From Cichorium intybus (lineage: Eukaryota > Streptophyta > Magnoliopsida > Asterales > Asteraceae), in contig CM042012.1 of assembly GCA_023525715.1 (NCBI GenBank), positions 42,575,528 through 42,639,527 of the forward strand: a DNA stretch of 64,000 bases, given 5' to 3'. This document shows positions 1 to 9,111 of the stretch, in pieces (position 1 is the first letter of the stretch; every line of letters begins with the position of its first letter). A program made the translations under genes and the position numbers. Under the pieces are notes generated by a model. That model was not told the origin of the DNA. It searched no databases and was given only the letters and a program-made list of their open reading frames with translations.

Positions 1-2
1 CA

Positions 3-2314
3 TCACATTTCCAACCGAGGGAATATGATGACTCATCGCCGATCTATATTCCTGATAACATAGATTCGCAAGTAGAGATTAGACCTCAGTTATTAGGAAT
101 ATTACCAGAATTCAGAGGGTATAAGCAGGATGATCCCTATAATCATTTATATGAATTCTTAGCGATCGCTAATGCTAACAACCCCAGAAACACAAATAGA
201 AATATTTTTAGGCTTAGACTATTTCCGTTCACTCTTAAGGATAAAGCCAAGTATTGGTTCACATCGTTGCCATCAAACAGTATCACTACGTGGGATCAGC
301 TCAAGGCAAAGTTCCTTCAGGAATTTTATCCAGCGAGCAAAACAACTGAAATCAGAAGAGTTATCCAGGATTTCCAGCAGAAGCCTGGAGAAGCTTTTCA
401 TGAAGCCTTTGACAGACTGAAGGAGTTGTTGCGATCTTGTCCACATCATGAGATTCCCAGGTGGCAGTTGGTCAAGCTGTTCTTCGAAGGAGTCAGCGAG
501 ACACACCAGGCCATGATAAATGCCTCATCCAGTGGGACATTTATGTGGCAGGACCCAGAAGAAGCCTGACAATTTTTGGAGCAGTTGAGCAATGGCTCCA
601 AAGCAAACTTTTCCACCAGGAAAACTGTAAGTACGACGGCAGCGGTAGGAGTCGATGCTGATTGGAAAAAGGAAGTGAAAAAGGAAATCAGTGAACTAAA
701 CAAGAAGTTTGACAGACTTATGTCAACATTACAGAATGGACCGCCAAGTGCATCACAAGCAGGTCAAGGAGGACCTAAGACTCACGAGGCAAATCAAGTT
801 TATGTCCAGGGTCAAGGCCAGTACAACAATGGACGACCCTACAGGCCATACAACCAGGGACAGCAACAAAACTTTAGGCAAAACAATTATCAGGGTCAGT
901 CGACTAGCCAGCCTAGAAACAATCAGCCTGCGAACAATGGAAATGGAAACAACAACAACAACAGGAGTCCCAATAATGCCAATAATAACGCTCCAGGGAC
1001 CCAAGAAGAGATGATAGCAAAGATGTATGATATGGTCACAGCGACACAACAACAATCTCAAGCGAACGCAAAGGCCATCGCAAATATGGAGAGACAAATA
1101 GGTCAAATGGCTACAGACCAGCAAAAGAGAGATAATGGCAAGTTGCCAAGTGCTACTGAAGTCAATCCTACGCATAATCAGCGTCCAGGAAAGGAACAAG
1201 TCAACACGGTTGAATCAGGATGGCGAAAGGTCACTCTGGAGGACTTGTTCGAAGTTGGGAGTGAAATGAGACCAGGGGAAGAAGGAAAGGCTTTAGAAAG
1301 CGAGGAAAGCAAAGAAGGAGGAGTTCCGGTTGAGAATGGCACTCAACCAGAAATAGATAAAGAAGTCCAAAAGGAAGAACAACCAACAATAACAGGGATC
1401 AACCAGAAGAAGAAGAATAAGAAAGAAAAGAAGAAGCAGGAAGCAACCAGATCAACGGGACCCTTAATGAATCAACCCCTATGGGACGAGCTTAAAGATG
1501 CCCCTGAAGACACCAGGATTCTGCAAAAGATGTGTGAACAAAATGGGAAGAGCAAGGCACCTACACCAAAAACGGTGAGATTGACTGTGAGAGCCAGCGA
1601 GGCATTATTGGGAACATTACCCAAAAAGGAAAAAGATCCCGGATCACCATTGATAACTACAACTGTAGGGGACGTGGTTATTCGGAACACCCTATTAGAT
1701 TTGGGAGCAAGTGTTAACATCTTGCCAGGATACCTGTACGACAAGTACAAAAACGAAGAAATTGAGCCAGCAGAGGTTGTACTGTAGCTGGCTGACCAAT
1801 CAACTAAGGTATCTAGGGGGAAGTTAACAAACGTCATAGTCAAAGTAGGGGACTTTTTCTATCCCGTAGATTTTCTAGTCATGGAATATGAGAGTCCGGA
1901 CGATGCGCCTGCGCTCATCTTAGGGCGTCCATTTTTAGCTACTGCTGGGTCAGTGATCGATTGCAAGACTGGAGATATGGACATTTTCTTCGGGACCAGG
2001 AAAAGAAGATTGAATATGTTTGGGAACCCGATATCACTACCTTCAGAGGAAAATGGCAAACTGGCAGACAGGAAAACATTAATGGAGCCAGGAATCAGGA
2101 GCAAAGAAAAGATATGGACACGTACGGGAGAGGGAGGAAAAGAGGAAATCTTAAAGGAAACCAAGGACCACCCGTTGTCCGCCATCGACAAGGAACAATT
2201 GCTGGACATGCTAGAAATGATGAAAGCAAGGCATCAGCAATATGAAAGAGAATCTAGAAAACAAGAGGCAAATGTCTTCGAGCTCTTGAAATCTCAACAA
2301 CAATGGATTAGTGG
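3..2314 (+). pseudogene. gag-pro: Athila-type gag-protease, two nonsense codons, split by nested insertion
   Basis: The reading frame is open from base 3, so the true start is upstream of the window. Residues encoded at about 60-570 match the plant retrotransposon gag core (YWF..LP, W..L...FL..FYP, F..F..L...CPHH). Bases 790-1010 encode a Gln/Asn-rich low-complexity segment, and 1260-1460 encode a charged Lys/Glu-rich linker. The aspartic protease motif DLGASVNILP is near 1697-1726 and a downstream ILGRPFLATA segment near 1917-1946. Two in-frame stops break the frame: TGA at 567-569 and TAG at 1785-1787. Both fit C-to-T changes from CGA and CAG. The last coding codons are interrupted at 2314 by the solo LTR insertion and resume at 55093. 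No CCHC zinc knuckle is visible. Confidence 0.85.
2310..2314. repeat. Target-site duplication AGTGG, left copy
   Basis: AGTGG immediately precedes the TGTCACACCCC terminus at 2315. The same five bases follow the GATGTCACA terminus at 55088-55092. A perfect 5-bp duplication at both ends shows that 2315-55087 entered E1 as one LTR-type insertion and was later enlarged by nested insertions. Confidence 0.9.
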
Positions 2315-2623
2315 TGTCACACCCCGATCCTTGGCGGAATCGATCAAGGCGTGATATATTGTTCAAAGTCTCATGACAACTATGTTATAATATGATTAGA
2401 TTCAATTAAGTACTAAGTATGCAAACAAGATCCACAACATACAAATACAAATTCAAATACAACAACATTTATTACATCAAATTTAAATAGTCTTGTGGGT
2501 TTCTAAGGTACACCCTACTTTTCATCAACTTCATTCTTCAAATCTGCATCATGGGTAAAAACAGGTCAACTACGAGAGTTGGTGAGTAATCTAGTTTTAT
2601 TAAAGAAAATTGTGAGTTTGACT
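2315..2623 (-). mobile_element. Solo LTR, left part (interrupted by the A/B cluster)
   Basis: This segment starts TGTCACACCCCGATCC. On the minus strand it is the 3' end of an LTR terminating in GGGGTGTGACA, a form common in plant Ty3/gypsy LTRs. Its other part is 52907-55087, giving about 2.49 kb in all. No internal region, PBS or PPT is seen, so it is read as a solo LTR left by LTR-LTR recombination. A fully deleted element cannot be excluded. Confidence 0.75.
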
Positions 2624-2900
2624 TGTAACACCCGGTTCCTCAAATTTAGGATATACCAATTTCTTTAGTAAAACATAATATCATTAGAGGTATAATCCCA
2701 AAAAGAGTAACAAGTATACACAAGGTTGTCATCAAAAGCTTAGTTCAAGTCTTAAACTATTACATCAACTGTTTACAACTATTTAACAAACCGGGTTTAC
2801 TTCATATTTTAAAACAACAAAAGTAAATCTATGTCAAAGTCCAAGTCCAAGTCTAACTATCCTTCCACGTTCCGCTTTCCGCGGTCACCGCTACCAGAAC

Positions 2901-3162
2901 CTAATACAAACAACAATAACAAACGATATATGAGCTATGAAAGCTCAGTGAGTAAATTAAGGTTAGTTGGAATGCATCATTCACCATCTCATTTGATTTT
3001 ATCTCAATGGACTATCTCAGTCCATAGTGTGTCTCACACACTATTCCTCTTTCTTCCATATACTCAAAATTTAGTTATAATCAACCAAATTAAACATAGC
3101 TTACTTCTTAATTGTAAATAATATCACTATAAAACATAATCATCTAATAATTAACTACTCAC
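2901..3162 (-). other. Predicted intron inside family A LTR leader
   Basis: On the minus strand the sequence reads CTTCAG|GTGAGTAG at the donor and TTGTTTGTATTAG|GTTCTGG at the acceptor, 262 bp apart. The same sites occur in all A LTRs, for example 29499-29760 in the plus-oriented copy. Family B LTRs have a strong donor (GTGAGTAAC) and acceptor (GTTTTGCAG) at equivalent places. This is inferred from motifs and conservation only. Confidence 0.45.
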
Positions 3163-3740
3163 CTGAAGTTGAGTCGATATGTGGAACTCCCGAACCTCGT
3201 GTGTGTTCCTGTCTAGCTTTAGCTGTAACACAATGACTCAAACTCAATATTCAATTTCAAGAAAAATCTCAATCATGCTCAATATTCATATCAATCAAGG
3301 AATTGGAATCATAATAGAGGGTTACAATCAAAAGATAGCAATACTATCCTAATTGTAACTTCCAATTTCACAAATTTAACTCATATAACCCTAAAAACGC
3401 AATACAAGTGTTTTACTAACTTGGGTCTCGAATTAGAACTCCATCACACACACTAATCCAAGTAAACTCACTCTAATTCATACTAATAGCAGTTGATTCA
3501 TCAAAACCACTTGGAACTATCTCAAAACAAGAAATCTAACCGTCAAAACGAAGTAAAAATCAAGAAGAATTACCTTTCAAGCTCAAGGAACTAATCTCTA
3601 GCTTCAATTCGTGATCAATAAGCCTTAATCTCGACTTAGAAGGGTTAGAATCGCTTTTCTAGGGTTTTGGGAGTGTTTTGATCGAAGTAGAAATAACCCA
3701 AAATGAAAAGAAATCGTGTTTTAAAACAGATCTGTGCCGA

Positions 3741-4022
3741 TTACACGACCCGTGTAAAAGTTACACGGCCCGTGTAACTCACGGTATGAATTTAGAGTTT
3801 GGTCTGCAGAACTACACGACCCGTGTCAATATTACACGACCCGTGCTGCACATTTTACACGACCCGTGTCAATATTACACGACCCGTGCTGCACATTATA
3901 GTTTTTATCTACAGGTTTACACGACCCGTGTCAAAATGACACGACCCGTGTAATTCACGGTATTCTCAAAACATTCTCATGGAACTCCTACACGACCCGT
4001 GTGACTTCTACACGACCCGTGT
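3741..4022 (-). promoter_or_regulatory. Array of 10 ACACGACCCGTGT palindromes in LTR U3
   Basis: Ten copies of ACACG-N3-CGTGT (usual core ACC, one GCC, two ending CGTGC) lie within 282 bp, 140-420 bp from the coding-strand start of the LTR and upstream of the telo-box. Copies occur at the same place in the other A LTRs (10229-10510, 16717-16998, 23205-23486), in B LTRs (such as 31501-31778 and 45945-46224) and in A' (52501-52764). B1 (25126-25327) carries a shorter variant array. CGTG half-sites suit bZIP/NAC-type factors, but the binding protein is unknown. Confidence 0.6.
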
Positions 4023-4162
4023 AATCTCTTTTTAGCATTTATCAACTTCAAACTTCTACCAAATGGGATTTTTAACTACCAAACTCATGCTATAATCTAA
4101 CTAATCATTAATTGCACCAAGATTTACTCAAAATCTATAAATTTTAATAATACGGTATTACA

Positions 4163-4183
4163 AGTACTTACCCCCTTCAAAAG
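4163..4183 (-). other. Polypurine tract of family A copy 1
   Basis: On the minus strand TTTTGAAGGGGGTAAG lies just upstream of the 3' LTR start TGTAATACCG, where plus-strand DNA synthesis would be primed. Identical tracts occur at 10651-10671 and 17139-17159. Near-identical ones border B LTRs at 25601, 31920 and 41037, and in inverted orientation at 45784-45804. Confidence 0.85.
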
Positions 4184-4202
4184 ATTCCGTCCTCGGAATC
4201 TC

Positions 4203-7200
4203 CTAAAATAAAAAGGGATATTTTGTTCGCATCTCTTCTTCAGCTTCCCAAGTGACATCTGATCCTCTATGATGTCGCCATTGCATTTTCAGCAATCCCA
4301 CTTCTTTGTTTCGTAATTTCTTAACTTTCTTTTCTAGAATTTGCTCTGGCATCTCTTGATATCTTAATTTCTCATCTAGTTGAACTTCAGCTAAAGGTAC
4401 TCGGGTGGATTTATCATGTAATGTTTTTCTGAGATGTGATACATGGAACACATTATGGATACCCCGTAGTTCATCTGGAAGTTCAAGTTTATACGCGACT
4501 GCTCCAACTCTCTCTAAGATTTGGAAAGGTCCGATAAAGCGTGGGCTCAATTTACCTCTCTTGCGAAATCGAATTATTCCTTTCCATGGGGACACTTTTA
4601 ACATTACCATGTCTCCAACATTAAATTCTAACAGCTTTCTTCTTCTATCTGCATATTGCTTTTGGCGGTTTTGGGCTACCCGCATATGCTCACGAATGCT
4701 TTGTATCTTCTCTTCAGTTTCAGCTACAATTTCCGGTCCCGCCAATGGTTTCTCTCCCATTTCTGTCCAACAAGTTGGTGTTCGGCACGGTGCACCATAT
4801 AAAGCTTCAAAAGGTGCCATCTGTATACTGGAGTGATAAGTGTTGTTATAGGCAAACTCTACCAAAGGCAGATGATCTTCCCAACTGCCTCCAAAATCAA
4901 TGATGCAGGCTCGTAGCATATCTTCAAGTGTTTGTATCGTTCTTTCCGACTGTCCATCCGTCTGGGGATGATACGCAGTACTCAATAAAGCTTTTGTACC
5001 AAAATGCTTTTGGAAACTCTGCCAGAAATGTGAATTGAATCGATTATCTCTATCAGAAATTATTGAAGTTGGCACTCCATGTCGTTTCACAATTTCTCTC
5101 GTATATATCTCAGCTAGCTTTGATACTTGATAATCTTCTCGGATTGGAATAAAATGAGCAGACTTTGTCAATCTATCAACAATCATCCAAATTGAATCAT
5201 ATCCTCGAGGAGTCCGAGGCAACTTGGTGATGAAATCCATGGTGATCTCATCCCATTTCTTCTTTGGTACTGGCAATGGCTGCACTGCTCCATAAGGTTT
5301 TTGATGATTAGCTTTTACCTGAAGACATGTCAAACAGTTCTCTACAAATCGTCCCACATCACGCTTCATACCCGGCCACCAGTAGTATGGTTTTAAGGTA
5401 TAATACATTCGTGTACTACCAGGATGAACCGAATACCTAGTACAGTGAGCATCCTCTAGCAATAACTGTCTCGCCTCGCCATGTCTCGGAACCCAAACTC
5501 GCCCTTGGAAAGTCTTGATTCCTTGTGCATTTTCTACAAGTTTCTCTATATAACCAATCATCCTTTCTTTCTTCAAGTCATTGGCTTCGACTTGACATCT
5601 TCGTATCAACTCTGGTAGTCGACTCACAATTTCCATTCGAGCCGATACAATTCGAATAGGCGACTCTTTACGGCTTAGTGCATCCGCCACCACATTGGCT
5701 TTACCAGGATGGTAAAGTATTTCACAATCATAATCTTTTAGTAGATCCATCCACCGTACTTGCCTCATGTTTAACTCTTTCTGATCAAACAGATATTTCA
5801 GGCTTTTATGATCTGTATATATTTGAAATCGCACTCCATATAGATAATGTCGCCATATCTTTAACGCAAAGATTACCGCCGCCAACTCTAAATCATGTAC
5901 TGGGTAAGCTTTTTCATGTGGTTTCAGTTGTCGAGAGGCATACGCTATCACTCGTCCTTTTTGCATCAACACGCATCCAAGACCACTAAAGGAGGCATCG
6001 CTGTAAAGAACATAATCCTCCCCTCCTTGCGGTAAAGCTAACACTGGAGCCTTGCATAAGCTATCTCGTAGTTGTTCAAAGGCTGATTGTTGTGCCTCAG
6101 TCCAACTAAATTTCTCCGTTTTCTTGGTCAATTTGGTTAAGGGCATAGCTATACGAGAAAAGTTTTCTACAAATTGTCGATAATAGCCTGCTAACCCCAA
6201 GAAACTACGAACTTCCATTGGACTCTTTGGCGGCTCCCAACTCATTACGGCTTCGATCTTTGCTGGATCTACCTTTATACCGTCTTCATTTATCACATGG
6301 CCAAGGAATTGTATCTCCCGTAACCAGAACTCGCATTTTGAAAATTTTGCATATAATTTCTCGTCTCGAAGAAGATCTAGCATTTGTTGTAAATGAAATC
6401 TGTGCTCATCTCGACTCTTTGAATAAATCAGGATGTCGTCGATAAATACAATTACGAATTTATCAAGAAAAGGACGACAAACCCGATTCATCAAATCCAT
6501 AAAAACAGCAGGAGCATTAGTCAAACCGAACGGCATGACTAAGAACTCGTAATGGCCATACCTCGTACGAAAAGCTGTCTTCGGAATATCAGCTTCTTGT
6601 ACCCTCAATTGATGATAGCCGGATCTCAAATCAATCTTTGAAAAATACGTGGCTCCATGCAGTTGATCAAATAAGTCATCGATCCTCGGCAACGGGTAAC
6701 GATTCTTTATAGTGATCTTGTTGAGCTCCCGATAATCTATACACATTCTCATAGATCCATCTTTCTTTTTCACAAAGAGTATAGGCGCACCCCACGGAGA
6801 CGAACTCGGACGTATAAATCCAAGTTCCAATAACTCTTGCAACTGTCTCTTTAATTCTTCCATCTCAGATGGTGCTAATCGATAAGGTGGTCGAGCTACC
6901 GGCTTCGCCCCCGGTATGACATCGATCACAAATTCAACTTGTCTACTTGGTGGTACGCCTGGAAGACTTTCGGGAAATACATCGGGATAATCACAAACCA
7001 CTTCTACATCTTCTATTTTGGAATGTTTTGACTCAGCACTAATCACATGTGCCATAATCAATTCACCCCCTCTTTCTATATATCTTCTAGCCATGGCAAG
7101 TGACACTATCGGTACTTTTCGGGAACGTCGTTCACCTCGTATCAACATTCGGGAACCACTCGGTGTCTTTATGGAAAGTGTTTTCTCATGACAATCCATT

Positions 7201-8786
7201 TGACCCCTATTATCATCCATCCAATCCATCCCGACTATTACATCAAACTCATGATTAGTGATCGGCTTCAGATCTATAGGGTACGTAATCCCATAGATTT
7301 CAAGCTGACACTGTTTATAATGACTCTTTACAAAAACACATCTACCATCTGCTACATCTACTATTATTTTCTCATATAATTCAACTAATGGATTGTCTAG
7401 TTTAGAAGCAAAAGGCTCTGATATAAAAGACACAGATGCACCTGAATCAAAAAGTACTCTTGCTTGAAAAGAGTTCAAGCTAAAGATACATGTGATAACA
7501 TCGGTCCGATCTCTAGCCTCGTCAACAGTCAATTGAAAAGCTCGCGTTTTCACATGACCACCACCCCTATCTCTTCGATCATCTCGATCTCGACCTCCTC
7601 CTTGACCAGTCTTCTGAAAATCTCTTTGTGGCTCAGATTTCATCTTTGGGCAATTTGGACGAATATGCCCGCTCTCCCCACAATTGAAACAAACAGGGCG
7701 ACTCTCGGTACACTGGCGAGCCATATGTCCCGTCTTTCCACACTGGAAACAAACTGATGGAAGGTTTCGGGAATCACATTCTCCCATGTGTTTTCGTCTA
7801 CACTTCTTACACCATTTCTCTTCATTCTTCTTGGTTTCACCACGGACTTGAGAACCCGTGGTAATGGATCTCTGAGGAGTATCTACAGCTTTACCCTCCC
7901 ACTTTCTCTTAAATCCTCCAACTTCTCTTTCAGTTCTTTTCTCCTCCTCCTGTCTTTGCAACTCCCTTTCTCTCGATCTTGCCGCTTCAGCAACTTGTTG
8001 AAAGGTAGTATATCTGGAACTCGGCAAAAACTCTCGGATCTGGGTTTTTAAACCCCACAAGTAACGATCCATCTTACGCTCCTCGGTATCAACTTGATGT
8101 TGTGCAAATCTTGCCTTCTCGTTGAAATCCAGTGTGTATTGTTGCACTGTTCTCGACCCCTGTTGTAACTTCAAAAACTCTTCCTCTATTCCCTTCATAA
8201 CATTATTGGAACAATAATATTCAGTGAACTTCAACTTGAATTGTTCCCAGCTCAGTGTATACGCCAAACTCTCTCCTATCTCCATACACAGATTCTCCCA
8301 CCAGAACTGTGCATCTTCTTTTAACAAGTTTGTTGCAAACTCTACTTTATCTGCCTCGTCGCATTTACTGGTACGAAACATCTTTTCAACATGTGTTAAC
8401 CAATTCTTGGCTGCTATGGGATCATCTTTCCCATAGAAATCGTATGGCTTGCACTTCTGGAAAACATCATAAGTACACTTCCTTGTCTTCTCAGATATTT
8501 TAGCTCTGCCCGCTTCAGTATAGACCTCTTCACGATCCTCCCTGTGCTCAGGTTGAACCGGTGGTTGTCCCGAAGAACCTCCAGTTGCAGTCTCCGTCTG
8601 GGGCCTCAAATAAGTGGGTAGAAATTCTTTAAGTGCTTTGGCTATCTCAGCAGCAATCATAGCTTGCATATTACTCTGTGTCTCGGGAGGTCGCTCTCCC
8701 TCGGGTTGATGCTCTTTACCCGATTCTCGTGATCCCGATTTATCTCTTGATGGATCACCTCGCTCTTTTTCTTTTCCAGCACTCAT
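4203..8786 (-). CDS. gag-pol: Tekay-type Gag-Pol-chromodomain polyprotein, copy 1
   Basis: This is a single 1527-aa frame encoding everything needed for copying and insertion. Gag spans about 1-400, with a degenerate CX2CX3HX3C knuckle near 328-340 and two CX2CX4HX4C knuckles at about 344-380. The protease motif DSGAS is near 445. Reverse transcriptase covers about 610-800, with FIDD near 782 in place of the usual YIDD. RNase H is at about 920-1040 (SDAS, DLELAA, TDHKSL). The integrase zinc domain HX4H...CX2C is at about 1112-1155 and the DDE core near 1183, 1244 and 1280. A GPF motif lies near 1420 and a chromodomain at about 1480-1527. The frame has no stop or shift. It differs from copies 2 and 3 at about 12 residues. 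The ATG at 8786 follows a 325-bp leader with PBS. Confidence 0.95.
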   Translation of the reverse strand: MSAGKEKERGDPSRDKSGSRESGKEHQPEGERPPETQSNMQAMIAAEIAKALKEFLPTYLRPQTETATGGSSGQPPVQPEHREDREEVYTEAGRAKISEKTRKCTYDVFQKCKPYDFYGKDDPIAAKNWLTHVEKMFRTSKCDEADKVEFATNLLKEDAQFWWENLCMEIGESLAYTLSWEQFKLKFTEYYCSNNVMKGIEEEFLKLQQGSRTVQQYTLDFNEKARFAQHQVDTEERKMDRYLWGLKTQIREFLPSSRYTTFQQVAEAARSRERELQRQEEEKRTEREVGGFKRKWEGKAVDTPQRSITTGSQVRGETKKNEEKWCKKCRRKHMGECDSRNLPSVCFQCGKTGHMARQCTESRPVCFNCGESGHIRPNCPKMKSEPQRDFQKTGQGGGRDRDDRRDRGGGHVKTRAFQLTVDEARDRTDVITCIFSLNSFQARVLFDSGASVSFISEPFASKLDNPLVELYEKIIVDVADGRCVFVKSHYKQCQLEIYGITYPIDLKPITNHEFDVIVGMDWMDDNRGQMDCHEKTLSIKTPSGSRMLIRGERRSRKVPIVSLAMARRYIERGGELIMAHVISAESKHSKIEDVEVVCDYPDVFPESLPGVPPSRQVEFVIDVIPGAKPVARPPYRLAPSEMEELKRQLQELLELGFIRPSSSPWGAPILFVKKKDGSMRMCIDYRELNKITIKNRYPLPRIDDLFDQLHGATYFSKIDLRSGYHQLRVQEADIPKTAFRTRYGHYEFLVMPFGLTNAPAVFMDLMNRVCRPFLDKFVIVFIDDILIYSKSRDEHRFHLQQMLDLLRDEKLYAKFSKCEFWLREIQFLGHVINEDGIKVDPAKIEAVMSWEPPKSPMEVRSFLGLAGYYRQFVENFSRIAMPLTKLTKKTEKFSWTEAQQSAFEQLRDSLCKAPVLALPQGGEDYVLYSDASFSGLGCVLMQKGRVIAYASRQLKPHEKAYPVHDLELAAVIFALKIWRHYLYGVRFQIYTDHKSLKYLFDQKELNMRQVRWMDLLKDYDCEILYHPGKANVVADALSRKESPIRIVSARMEIVSRLPELIRRCQVEANDLKKERMIGYIEKLVENAQGIKTFQGRVWVPRHGEARQLLLEDAHCTRYSVHPGSTRMYYTLKPYYWWPGMKRDVGRFVENCLTCLQVKANHQKPYGAVQPLPVPKKKWDEITMDFITKLPRTPRGYDSIWMIVDRLTKSAHFIPIREDYQVSKLAEIYTREIVKRHGVPTSIISDRDNRFNSHFWQSFQKHFGTKALLSTAYHPQTDGQSERTIQTLEDMLRACIIDFGGSWEDHLPLVEFAYNNTYHSSIQMAPFEALYGAPCRTPTCWTEMGEKPLAGPEIVAETEEKIQSIREHMRVAQNRQKQYADRRRKLLEFNVGDMVMLKVSPWKGIIRFRKRGKLSPRFIGPFQILERVGAVAYKLELPDELRGIHNVFHVSHLRKTLHDKSTRVPLAEVQLDEKLRYQEMPEQILEKKVKKLRNKEVGLLKMQWRHHRGSDVTWEAEEEMRTKYPFLF

Positions 8787-8824
8787 TTTAACTGAAAAAG
8801 AAAATTAACTCATTTAGTATTCAC

Positions 8825-8997
8825 CACCATAATACTCAATATGGTGTGTAATCAACTCAATTGTATATCACTATAATACTCAATATAGTGTATAATCAAC
8901 TCAATTGTATAGCACTATAATACTCAATATAGTGTATAATCAACTCAATTGTATAGCACTATAATACTCAATATAGTGTATAATCAACTCAATTGTA
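8825..8997 (-). repeat. Four 44-bp tandem repeats with hairpins in the A leader (copy 1)
   Basis: Units begin at 8825, 8869, 8913 and 8957, exactly 44 bp apart. Each holds a perfect 7-bp stem with an 8-nt loop. Units 2-4 have CACTATA / TATAGTG. Unit 1 has CACCATA / TATGGTG, a compensatory change that keeps the pairing. The plus-strand loop is ATACTCAA, which is TTGAGTAT in the element RNA. The same arrays lie at 15313-15485 and 21801-21973. Confidence 0.8.
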
Positions 8998-9095
8998 CTA
9001 CACCGCGGAGGATAGCTACTCGGGACTCTTTGGGACTTTTCAATCACATTGGTTTAAGTCTAAACCCATCTCAAGGTTTAATTCCCTTAAACCAA

Positions 9096-9108
9096 GGCTC
9101 TGATACCA
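9096..9108 (-). other. Primer-binding site for initiator tRNA-Met (copy 1)
   Basis: On the minus strand TGGTATCAGAGCC begins three bases (AGT) after the 5' LTR ends in TTACA. It matches the plant initiator tRNA-Met primer site (TGGTATCAGAGC). Equivalent sites are at 15584-15596 and 22072-22084, and in family B at 35360-35371. Confidence 0.88.
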
Positions 9109-9111
9109 ACT

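Larger units (their letters stand above)
2624..4162 (-). repeat. Family A LTR 1 (3' LTR of copy 1)
   Basis: This LTR is 1539 bp with TG...CA termini; on the minus strand it starts TGTAATACCG and ends GGGTGTTACA. In coding order it holds a palindrome array (4022-3741), a telo-box CTAGGGTTT complement (about 3667-3659) near the presumed transcription start, and predicted splice sites bounding a 262-bp intron (3162-2901). It differs from LTR 2 by roughly a dozen visible substitutions. Small open frames across it are not thought to be genes. Confidence 0.92.
8787..9111 (-). other. 5' leader of family A copy 1 (PBS to gag ATG)
   Basis: The 325 bp between the 5' LTR and the gag start contain the PBS at the LTR edge, a short unique stretch, and four 44-bp hairpin repeats (8825-8997) close to the ATG. 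No reading frame of note is present. A retroelement RNA-packaging signal would be expected here. Confidence 0.8.

Noticed and set aside
2619..2623. Target duplication for the whole A/B cluster (TGACT against ACTAA at 52907-52911)
   Set aside because: Only ACT is shared, in a different register, so no 5-bp duplication can be claimed.
2831..3121. 96-codon frame starting MSKSKSKS in each A LTR
   Set aside because: It is antisense to the LTR leader, overlaps the predicted intron acceptor, and lacks any recognised domain. Its conservation follows from LTR identity.
3678..3953. Small frames across the LTR palindrome arrays encoding TTRV/ITRP repeats (also in all B LTRs and A')
   Set aside because: The peptide repeats simply translate the ACACGACCCGTGT motif. 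The frames lie antisense to or outside the element genes and have no gene context.
4405..4836. Plus-strand frames antisense to the A polyprotein
   Set aside because: They mirror the coding strand of a strongly supported polyprotein and recur only because the three copies are near-identical.
9096..9108. tRNA gene near the TGGTATCAGAGC sequences
   Set aside because: Only the 12-13 nt complementary to the tRNA 3' end are present. There is no cloverleaf or internal promoter box.
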